Below the pieces are notes generated by a model. It saw only the letters and a list, made by a program, of their open reading frames with translations. It searched no databases and was not told the origin of the DNA. A stretch of 13,878 nucleotides of DNA from an uncultured Acidobacteriota bacterium. GTDB taxonomy: Bacteria > Acidobacteriota > Thermoanaerobaculia > Gp7-AA8. The translations under genes and the position numbers were made by a program. Shown piece after piece: positions 1-5,465 of this stretch (position 1 is the first letter of the stretch; every line of letters begins with the position of its first letter). Location of the stretch: the NCBI GenBank assembly GCA_946887105.1, contig CAMPKJ010000123.1, forward strand, positions 1 to 13,878, in the 5' to 3' direction.

Positions 1-1038
1 TTCAGAAATGACGCGAAACACAACGTCGCTGTTGAGCACTTGCGCAAAGATGAATACTCCGCCAACAGCGAGTGCAGGGTTGGATGGTGGCGCGAGGAGC
101 TGTCCGCGCACGATCCATTTGCCAACGTGAAACTTGAGCGTTCCCGAGTGTTGGCGCCCGCGGGCGTCCGTCGCGGTGATTGCCAGTTCCTGCTGCACGT
201 CCCGGGAAATGGCGGTTTTCCAGAGCGCAAGGATTTGCGGTGCCATCGATCCATCGGGGCGGATGACGAACGCATCCGCGTGGTACGTCGACGATCGGTC
301 CCCGGCGCCGCGGAGTTGCACGTCTTCGACGACGGCGAGCGGGATCGTCGTGCCGGTGTCATCGACGAATCGGGCAGTGAACGTGGACGCATTCGCGGCC
401 AGTACGCCATCTGGCGCTTCGTCCAGTTGCAGTACCGTGTTCTCTCGCGATTCGCCGTCAGTCAGTAAGAGATGGACGTCGGTTGCACCCGCGGGCGCCA
501 GACCGACCGCCCGCTCCAGCGGGTATACGATCGCCTCGACCGCGTTCGCTCCTTCGCGAACTTCGACCGTCAGGGTCCCGTCCGCGCCGGTTACACCGAT
601 CTCTTCGCCATTGATCCGTACGATCGCACCCGCGGCCGGAGCGCGGTCCGGAGAGCCGAGTGTCGGGCGCACGACATGAATCGTGACGGTCGAGGTACCG
701 GTCTGGTCGCCATCCATACAATCTCTGAACGATTTCAGCTCGTCTCGAATCGAATCACGCACGGCCGCCGGCAATTGTTTGGTCGCGTCCTTATTCAGCA
801 TCAGCAACGCCTTCGCGATTTCCTGGCTGGCATTCTTCGTTCCATTCTTTCGGCCGCTTTGGAACTTACGCCAGGCACTGCCGACCTTCGTCAACAGCTT
901 CTGCTCGAGCCCTTTCCCGACATGGGACTCCCGCACCGCGCCGATGGCTGTTTCGTATCTGGACGCACAGGGAGCGCTCGCCGTGGCGGCCGAAACGATC
1001 AAGACTGAGAAAAGGACCGAGAGGACGAGAGCGCGCAT
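1..1038 (-). CDS. Secreted protein with Cpe-regulatory-like beta domain (partial, C-terminus off the left edge)
   Basis: 346 residues are visible and the frame is open to base 1. The ATG at 1038 is preceded by a good Shine-Dalgarno (GAAGGAAG, 4-base spacer). Residues 1-22 form a signal peptide: M-R, then a hydrophobic stretch of L, V, I and A, then small residues with an A-x-A site around residues 18-22. C24 follows, but a proline at 23 makes a lipobox unlikely. Residues 25-110 are charged and probably helical, rich in K, R and E. Residues 116-195 look like a carboxypeptidase-regulatory-like or PEGA-like beta sandwich (an AGAIVRINGEEIGVTGADG-type turn pattern). Residues 200-346 look like further beta-rich extracellular sequence. 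The predicted location is periplasmic or extracellular. I do not recognise a specific family, and the missing C-terminus could hold an anchor or another domain. C24 and C107 could form a disulphide. Confidence 0.75.
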   Translation of the reverse strand, partial: MRALVLSVLFSVLIVSAATASAPCASRYETAIGAVRESHVGKGLEQKLLTKVGSAWRKFQSGRKNGTKNASQEIAKALLMLNKDATKQLPAAVRDSIRDELKSFRDCMDGDQTGTSTVTIHVVRPTLGSPDRAPAAGAIVRINGEEIGVTGADGTLTVEVREGANAVEAIVYPLERAVGLAPAGATDVHLLLTDGESRENTVLQLDEAPDGVLAANASTFTARFVDDTGTTIPLAVVEDVQLRGAGDRSSTYHADAFVIRPDGSMAPQILALWKTAISRDVQQELAITATDARGRQHSGTLKFHVGKWIVRGQLLAPPSNPALAVGGVFIFAQVLNSDVVFRVISE

Positions 1039-1145
1039 GCTTCCTTCGAAATGATCACGTGCAGGGTCACTACGCGGTGGGCCTCCGGCCTGCGACCGGA
1101 GGGCACTCGATTCTTTGTATGCAATGCGGAACCGGCCTCTCGGAT
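1039..1145. other. Intergenic gap with a weak hairpin between two minus-strand genes
   Basis: This 107-base gap separates the aminotransferase stop (upstream on the minus strand) from the secreted-protein start. The only structure seen is a 7-bp stem, CCTCCGG (1082-1088) with CCGGAGG (1096-1102), and a 7-base loop. It lacks a T-tract, so it is at best a weak terminator for the aminotransferase. I see no convincing promoter hexamers for the secreted protein. Confidence 0.4.
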
Positions 1146-2507
1146 CTACTCCACGAGCGCGGCGTCGGTGATCTCCAGGGCGCGGTCGATGATTGCGAAC
1201 GCTTCGCGCAGTTGTTCTTCCGTGATACAGAGCGGCGGATTGGTGAAGAGGTTGTTCCAGTTCACGAAGGCGTACATGCCCTGCTCGCGCAGGAACGCGC
1301 CGAGCTTCTGCATCTCGGGGCTCGTCCCGTTGAAGGGTGCCATCGGCTCTCTGGTGGCGCGATTGCGCACCAGTTCGAGCACCCCGAAGAGGCCGATCGA
1401 GCGCACGTCGCCGACGGATGGATGTTTGTCCTTCATCTGCTGATGCAGGTCGGCGAGAACGCGGCCCATGCGCTGGGTATGACCGACCGTATCGTCGTCG
1501 ATCATCACCTGCAGGCACGCCTCGGCGGCGGCGAGGCTCATCGGATGCGCGTTGTACGTGAGACCGCCGTAGAACACGTTCCGGTCGAAGTAGCTGGCGA
1601 TGCGGTCGCTCATGGCGACGGCGCCGAGCGGCAGGTATGCCGAGGTCAGACCCTTGGCCATGGTGATCATGTCGGGGATGACGTTCCAGTGATCGACCGC
1701 GAACCAGCGTCCCGTTCTGCCCAGGCCGCACATCACTTCATCGGCGACGAGGAGAATGCCGTGGCGATCGCAGATGGCGCGCAGGCCCTGCAGGTAGCCA
1801 TCCGGCGGAACGAGCAGGCCGTTCGTCCCGGTCACGGTCTCGACGAAGATCGCGGCGATGGTCTGCGGTCCTTCGTACGCGATCGTTTCCTCGAGCTGCT
1901 CGAGGCAGCGCTGCGTGAACATCGCATCGCTGTCGCCCTCGCGATAGAGGTGGCTGCGGTATTTGTACGGATCGAAGAAGCGCACCACGCCCGGCAGTCC
2001 CGGCTCGTTCGCCCAACGTCGCGGATCGCCCGTCAGCGAGATCGCGCCCGTCGTCGCCCCGTGATACGAGCGGTAACGGGCCATGATCTTCTGGCGCCCC
2101 GTGACCATGCGGGCAATTCGGATGGCGTTCTCGTTCGCCTCGGCGCCGCCGAGCGTGAAGAAGAAACGGTTGAGATCGCCCGGGGTGAGCTCGGCGAGCA
2201 TCCGTCCGAAGCGCGCGCGCACCGGCGTGGCCATGCCCGGTCCGGCATAGACGAGCTCGTCGGCCTGCCGCTTGATGGCCTCGATCACGCGCTTGTCGCC
2301 GTGGCCGATGTTCACGCACATGAGCTGCGAGTTCATGTCGACGTAGCGCTTGCCGTCGGCGTCCCAGAAGTAGATGCCTTCGCCGCGCACCATGGCGATC
2401 GGGTTGACGCTGGCCTGAGCGGACCAGGAGAAGATGGTGTGGCGTTTGGTGAGATCGATGATCTCGGCCGCGCTCATGGCAGTTTCGACAGTATCGGTAG
2501 CGGTCAT
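1146..2507 (-). CDS. PLP-dependent class III aminotransferase (omega-aminotransferase type)
   Basis: A complete 453-residue protein of the usual length for class III (fold type I) aminotransferases. The phosphate-binding LGGAEANENAIR motif lies at 119-130, a pyridoxal-stacking YHGAT at 148-152, and VADEVMCGLGRTG at 254-266, where D256 contacts the pyridine nitrogen. The Schiff-base lysine is K285 in MAKGL, followed by the family's LPLGAV. The ATG at 2507 has a GAGGAG Shine-Dalgarno 6 bases away. The family transfers omega- or alpha-amino groups (beta-alanine, taurine, GABA, putrescine-like donors) to pyruvate or 2-oxoglutarate. The overall look resembles taurine/beta-alanine:pyruvate aminotransferases, but the substrate cannot be read from sequence. 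It stands alone on the minus strand with no pathway partner next to it, and lies divergent from tRNA-Ser. Confidence 0.93.
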   Translation of the reverse strand: MTATDTVETAMSAAEIIDLTKRHTIFSWSAQASVNPIAMVRGEGIYFWDADGKRYVDMNSQLMCVNIGHGDKRVIEAIKRQADELVYAGPGMATPVRARFGRMLAELTPGDLNRFFFTLGGAEANENAIRIARMVTGRQKIMARYRSYHGATTGAISLTGDPRRWANEPGLPGVVRFFDPYKYRSHLYREGDSDAMFTQRCLEQLEETIAYEGPQTIAAIFVETVTGTNGLLVPPDGYLQGLRAICDRHGILLVADEVMCGLGRTGRWFAVDHWNVIPDMITMAKGLTSAYLPLGAVAMSDRIASYFDRNVFYGGLTYNAHPMSLAAAEACLQVMIDDDTVGHTQRMGRVLADLHQQMKDKHPSVGDVRSIGLFGVLELVRNRATREPMAPFNGTSPEMQKLGAFLREQGMYAFVNWNNLFTNPPLCITEEQLREAFAIIDRALEITDAALVE

Positions 2508-2541
2508 CGGCAGCTCCTCGACAAGAATTTAGGGACCCGGG

Positions 2542-2570
2542 GAAGTTTTGAGGTCGGGGGATTGTAGAAT
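2542..2570 (+). promoter_or_regulatory. Candidate overlapping divergent promoters for tRNA-Ser (+) and aminotransferase (-)
   Basis: TAGAAT at 2565-2570 on the plus strand matches five of six -10 consensus bases and lies 20 bases before the mature tRNA. No good -35 is seen 17 bases upstream (GAAGTT). On the minus strand, TACAAT (2566 to 2561, five of six) overlaps it and would give the aminotransferase a leader of about 45 bases. The -35 boxes are poor on both strands, so this call rests on the -10 matches and position alone. Confidence 0.3.
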
Positions 2571-2590
2571 GCCCCGCCGGAAGCCAGTGC

Positions 2591-2683
2591 GGAGGGATGG
2601 GTGAGCGGCTGAAACCAGCGGTTTGCTAAACCGCCGTAGGGGGTAAACCTCTACCGAGGGTTCGAATCCCTCTCCCTCCGCCA
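2591..2683 (+). tRNA. tRNA-Ser (anticodon GCT), CCA encoded
   Basis: A complete cloverleaf can be folded by hand. Acceptor stem: GGAGGGA pairs with TCCCTCC at the 3' end. The D-arm is GGT...ACC. The anticodon stem is GCGGT/ACCGC around loop TTGCTAA, with anticodon GCT at 2625-2627, which reads AGC and AGU serine codons. The long variable arm (GTAGGGGGTAAACCTCTAC) is the class II hallmark of serine tRNAs. The T-arm is GAGGG-TTCGAAT-CCCTC. The discriminator is G at 2680, and CCA is genomically encoded at 2681-2683. No T-rich terminator follows; the RidA-family gene on the other strand ends 11 bases downstream. Confidence 0.97.
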
Positions 2684-2693
2684 CCTTGCGCCG

Positions 2694-3128
2694 TCATTCG
2701 AGCTCGGCGATCAGCTCGATCTCCACACAGCTTCCGAACGGCAACTGCGCCACGCCGAATGCGCTGCGCGCGTGCCGGCCCTGCTCCCCGAAGATCTCCC
2801 TGAGCAACTCCGACGCGCCATTCGCGACGAGGTGCTGTTCGGTGAACGTCGCGGCGCTGTTGACCAGCACGAGCAGCTTGGCGATGCGCTTGATGCGCGT
2901 GAGCTCGACCGCGGTCTGCAGCGTGCCGAGGAGGTCGATGGCCACGGCGCGCGCGGCCTGCTTCCCTTCCTCGGTGGTCATCGTTTCGCCGAGGCGTCCA
3001 ATCCATGGTTTGCCGTCGCGTCTGGCGATGTGTCCGGAGACGTAGAGCGTCCGGCCGATCTGCACGAACGGCACGAACAGTGCGCCGGCGGGCACGGGCG
3101 GCGGATCGAAACGGTCGGTGATCTTCAT
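2694..3128 (-). CDS. RidA (YjgF/YER057c/UK114) family enamine/imine deaminase
   Basis: 144 residues, slightly longer than archetypal RidA (about 128). The family hydrolyses 2-aminoacrylate/2-aminocrotonate-type enamines and imines released by PLP dehydratases, before they damage other PLP enzymes. The diagnostic ARSAFGVAQLP segment holds R121, equivalent to E. coli R105, which binds the substrate carboxylate. E136, equivalent to E120, sits 15 residues later as in E. coli. An N-terminal VSGHIA (residues 30-35) corresponds to the usual [YV]SGQ strand. The start codon overlaps the stop of the dehydratase upstream on the same strand in an ATGA (3125-3128), so it is probably translated by re-initiation in a two-gene operon. 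It belongs to a divergent RidA subgroup, so activity on serine/threonine-derived imines is inferred from context plus the conserved Arg/Glu pair. Confidence 0.93.
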   Translation of the reverse strand: MKITDRFDPPPVPAGALFVPFVQIGRTLYVSGHIARRDGKPWIGRLGETMTTEEGKQAARAVAIDLLGTLQTAVELTRIKRIAKLLVLVNSAATFTEQHLVANGASELLREIFGEQGRHARSAFGVAQLPFGSCVEIELIAELE

Positions 3129-4057
3129 GAGAACCTCACTGCATCGGTATTGGCGCCGCAGACGAGCACCGCGACGCGCTCGCCCTGGCCTGGTCGATAG
3201 CGGCCGGAGAGGAGTGCCGCGAACGCGGCGGCGCCGCCCGGTTCCGCGGCGATGCGCGCGACATCCCAGAGCGATTGCTGCGCGCGCACGATGTCATCGT
3301 CCGTAACCAGCACTACGTCGCTCACGTGCTCGCGCACGATCGGGAAGACCAGCTCACCGACGCGTTGCGGCGCAAGCGAATCGCCTGCGACGCCGCCCGC
3401 GGGAGCGTCGACCGGAGTGCCGGCGTTCAACGCGGCGGTGAGTGTCGGCGCGGATTCAGGCTCGACGCCGACGACTTTCACGCCACCGCGGTACCACGAG
3501 GCGATGCCCGCGATCAGCCCTCCGCCGCCGACGGCGACGAGCAGCGTGTCGATGTCGGGAGTCTGCGTCGAAAGCTCCGCGCCGATCGTGCCTTGTCCGA
3601 GAAGCGTTTCCGTTTGATCGAAGGCATGGATGCGCATCGCGCCCGATTCATCCGCCCATGCCTCACTCGCCGCGAGTGCGTCGGCGTAGCGATCGCCGCC
3701 GATGACCAGCTCCGCGCCGTAGCTGCGGATGCGCGCCACTTTCGCGGGCGCACACGCGGAGTAGACGAAGATCTTCGCCGGCACGCCGAGGCGCATCGCG
3801 GCGTAGGCGACGGCGGCGCCGTGATTGCCTCCCGATGCCGCCACGACGCCGGCGGCCGGAACGTCGCGCAGAAGGAGACTGGCAAACGCACCGCGCGCTT
3901 TGAAGGAGCCGGAGTGCTGCAGGCATTCGAGCTTGAGCTGCAACGCGAAACCTGTCAGACCGAAGTCTTCCGGCCGCACCTGCAGAACGGGCGTGACGCG
4001 CACGTACGGGGCGATGGTCCGGGCTGCCTGTTCGATCTCGGCGCGTGCGATGGTCAT
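3125..4057 (-). CDS. Threonine/serine-dehydratase-like PLP enzyme (fold type II)
   Basis: 310 residues from the chosen ATG at 4057, which has a strong GAGG Shine-Dalgarno (AGAGGAAAG just before it). An in-frame ATG six codons upstream lacks this. The Schiff-base lysine is K53 in SGSFKARGA, the substrate/PLP loop SGGNHG is at 75-80, and the phosphate-binding GGGG loop is at 177-180, all canonical for threonine/serine dehydratases. There is no C-terminal ACT regulatory domain, so it resembles short catabolic dehydratases or related enzymes (phenylserine dehydratase, hydroxyectoine-utilisation EutB, serine racemase) rather than biosynthetic IlvA. The expected reaction is dehydration of threonine or serine to 2-oxobutyrate or pyruvate through an enamine. 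Its stop overlaps the RidA-family start by 4 bases. The promoter region is shared with the divergent ArsR-family gene. Confidence 0.92.
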   Translation of the reverse strand: MTIARAEIEQAARTIAPYVRVTPVLQVRPEDFGLTGFALQLKLECLQHSGSFKARGAFASLLLRDVPAAGVVAASGGNHGAAVAYAAMRLGVPAKIFVYSACAPAKVARIRSYGAELVIGGDRYADALAASEAWADESGAMRIHAFDQTETLLGQGTIGAELSTQTPDIDTLLVAVGGGGLIAGIASWYRGGVKVVGVEPESAPTLTAALNAGTPVDAPAGGVAGDSLAPQRVGELVFPIVREHVSDVVLVTDDDIVRAQQSLWDVARIAAEPGGAAAFAALLSGRYRPGQGERVAVLVCGANTDAVRFS

Positions 4058-4065
4058 CTTTCCTC

Positions 4066-4100
4066 TTGACAGCAATTCGTCGATTGGCTAATTAGCTTAT
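4066..4100 (+). promoter_or_regulatory. Candidate promoter of the ArsR-family/quinone oxidoreductase operon, possibly leaderless
   Basis: A perfect TTGACA -35 lies at 4066-4071. The best -10 is GCTAAT at 4087-4092 (four of six bases, 15-base spacer). Transcription would then begin within a base or two of the GTG start at 4101, so the mRNA would be leaderless or nearly so. This agrees with the lack of a Shine-Dalgarno before that GTG. The weak -10 and short spacer keep confidence moderate. Confidence 0.4.
4087..4096. promoter_or_regulatory. Perfect palindrome GCTAATTAGC, candidate ArsR-family operator
   Basis: A 10-base perfect palindrome in the 43-base gap between divergent genes. It overlaps the -10 region of the regulator's own candidate promoter. 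It also lies next to the likely start site of the dehydratase transcript. It is AT-rich in a GC-rich setting, as ArsR/SmtB operators usually are, and its position suits repression in both directions. Function is inferred from position and symmetry only. Confidence 0.45.
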
Positions 4101-4123
4101 GTGCTATCTGTCGAAGTCGTCAA
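4096..4123 (-). promoter_or_regulatory. Candidate promoter of the dehydratase-RidA operon
   Basis: On the minus strand, TTGACG (4123 to 4118, five of six) is followed after 16 bases by CATAAG (4101 to 4096, four of six). The -35 lies inside the 5' end of the divergent ArsR-family gene. Initiation would fall near 4090, within the GCTAATTAGC palindrome, giving a leader of about 33 bases that contains the dehydratase Shine-Dalgarno. Confidence 0.4.
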
Positions 4124-4403
4124 GGCCCTCGCGAACGAACGGCGCATCCTGATCCTGGGATGGCTCAAGGAACCGCGCGAGCACTTTCCGCCGCAGGTCG
4201 ACGGAGACCTCGTGCGCGACGGCGTGTGCGGCGTGCTGATCGCGCGCAAGCTCGGCGTCAGCCAGCCCACCGCCAGCGAGCACCTGCGCATCCTCTGTCA
4301 GGCCGGCCTGCTCGCGCCGAAGCGGATCAAGCAGTGGACGTTCTACCGCCGCAACGAAAAGCGGATCGGCGAAGTGAAACGCGCCTTCCGCTCCGCGTGG
4401 TGA
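4101..4403 (+). CDS. ArsR/SmtB-family winged-helix transcriptional regulator
   Basis: 100 residues starting with GTG at 4101. The ATG at 4099 is out of frame. The core is an ArsR winged helix: ANERRILILGWLKEP (residues 11-25), a linker with FPPQVDGD, helix LIARKLG, and a recognition helix around VSQPTASEHLRILCQAGLL (53-71). The basic wing KRIKQWTFYRRNEKRI follows. The ELCVCDL metal motif of ArsR/SmtB metal sensors is absent. Only C43 (DGVCGVLI) and C66 (ILCQAG) are present, so any sensing would be thiol-based or ligand-based rather than classic metal binding. The oxidoreductase gene follows after 8 bases, so the two form an operon, and it is divergent from the dehydratase-RidA pair. Autoregulation through the adjacent palindrome is inferred. 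Confidence 0.88.
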   Translation: MLSVEVVKALANERRILILGWLKEPREHFPPQVDGDLVRDGVCGVLIARKLGVSQPTASEHLRILCQAGLLAPKRIKQWTFYRRNEKRIGEVKRAFRSAW

Positions 4404-4411
4404 GGTGTCGA

Positions 4412-5347
4412 ATGAACGCGATTCAGGTCTCCGCTCCCGGTTCCGCCGATGCGCTGCAGTACGCCGATGTTCCGCGGCCAACGCCGAAAGAGGGCGAGGT
4501 GCTGGTGCGCATCGAAGCCATCGGCGTGAACTACATCGACGTCTATCACCGCAGCGGGCTCTATCCGATGCCGCTGCCGTTCATCCCCGGATCGGAGGCC
4601 GCGGGCCTGATCGAGGAGACGGGGGAGCGCGTGGCGTGGGCGATGGTGCCGGGCGCATACGCGGAGTACGCGGCCGTTCCTCGCGCGAAGCTCGTACCGC
4701 TGCCGCCGGACCTGGACACGCGCACCGCCGCCGCGTGCATGCTACAGGGGATGACCGCGCATTATCTGGTCACGAGCGTGTACCCGGTGAGCGCCGCGAG
4801 CAGCGTGCTCGTTCATGCGGGCGCGGGCGGCGCGGGCGGAATGCTCGTGCAGATGGCGAAGCAGCGCGGCGCGCGCGTGTTCGCCACCGCGTCGACGGCG
4901 AAGCTCGACATCGTGCGCGAGCTGGGCGCGGATGTGGTCATCGACTACACATCCGAAGACTTCGGCGAGGTGGTGCGGCGCGCGACGGAAGGACGGGGCG
5001 TGGACGTGGTGTACGACTCGGTGGGACGCACGACCATCGACGGCAGCCTCGACGCGCTGGCGGTGCGCGGCATGCTGGCGCTGTTCGGGCAATCGAGCGG
5101 CGTCGTGCCGGCCATCGATCCGTCGCGTTTCGCCAAAAAGAGCGCGTTCTTCACCCGTCCTTCCCTCGGCCACTACACGCTCACGCGCGAGGAACTGCTG
5201 TGGCGCGCGGGCGAGCTGTTCGACGCGATCCGTTCCGGTGCGGTACACGCGCGCATCGATCGCGAGCTGCCGCTGCGCGACGCGGCGGAAGCGCACCGGC
5301 TGCTCGAAGGACGCAAGACGGCGGGGAAACTCGTGCTGCGGCCGTAG
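4412..5347 (+). CDS. Zinc-free NAD(P)H:quinone oxidoreductase-like protein (MDR superfamily)
   Basis: 311 residues, a normal length for the QOR branch of medium-chain dehydrogenases/reductases. The ATG at 4412 has a GAGGTG Shine-Dalgarno that overlaps the regulator's stop codon region. The N-terminal GroES-like half contains the QOR signature GVNYIDVYHRSGLYP (38-52) and PFIPGSEAAG (56-65). The Rossmann half has the dinucleotide loop VLVHAGAGGAGGMLVQMAK (132-150), YDSVG (201-205), and the conserved C-terminal AHRLLEGRKTAGKLVL. No catalytic or structural zinc ligands are seen. The family reduces quinones or other alpha,beta-unsaturated carbonyls with NADPH in the cytosol. Cotranscription with an ArsR-family sensor suggests induction by an electrophile or quinone, which is inference. 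The stop lies 15 bases before a palindromic repeat. Confidence 0.94.
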   Translation: MNAIQVSAPGSADALQYADVPRPTPKEGEVLVRIEAIGVNYIDVYHRSGLYPMPLPFIPGSEAAGLIEETGERVAWAMVPGAYAEYAAVPRAKLVPLPPDLDTRTAAACMLQGMTAHYLVTSVYPVSAASSVLVHAGAGGAGGMLVQMAKQRGARVFATASTAKLDIVRELGADVVIDYTSEDFGEVVRRATEGRGVDVVYDSVGRTTIDGSLDALAVRGMLALFGQSSGVVPAIDPSRFAKKSAFFTRPSLGHYTLTREELLWRAGELFDAIRSGAVHARIDRELPLRDAAEAHRLLEGRKTAGKLVLRP

Positions 5348-5361
5348 AGGCCGCACGCCAG

Positions 5362-5465
5362 TCCCCTCTCCCCGCTTCGCGGGGAGGGGTCAGGGTGAGG
5401 GGCACGTCTTGCGCAAGCTCCCGCCCCTCACCCTCCGCCCTCTCCCCGCACAGCGGGGAGAGGGA
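5362..5465. repeat. Inverted pair of REP-like palindromic repeats between convergent genes
   Basis: Two copies of the same GC-rich element face each other. Copy A (about 5363-5403) has stem CCCCGC/GCGGGG with loop TTC, extended by TCTCC-type pairs with one G-T, followed by AGGGTGAGGGG (5392-5402). Copy B (about 5423-5465) has CCCCTCACCCT (5424-5434, the exact reverse complement), then a perfect 12-bp stem CCCTCTCCCCGC/GCGGGGAGAGGG with loop ACA (5438-5464). The pair fills the space between the oxidoreductase stop and the Rieske gene, and copy B supplies that gene's last codons. It could act as a bidirectional terminator or mRNA-stabilising structure. There is no T-tract. Confidence 0.85.

Noticed and set aside
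1059..2567. Plus-strand open frame of about 500 codons antisense to the aminotransferase
   Set aside because: Biased H/R/A/E composition typical of an antisense shadow; the minus-strand aminotransferase has every catalytic motif.
4101..4403. Arsenic- or metal-sensing ArsR with a resistance operon
   Set aside because: The metal-binding ELCVCDL motif is missing and no arsenite pump, reductase or metal transporter is nearby; the operon partner is a quinone reductase.
5362..5465. CRISPR array or IS inverted ends
   Set aside because: Only two inverted copies are present, with no regular spacers, no transposase and no target duplication; palindromic REP-like repeats explain it better.
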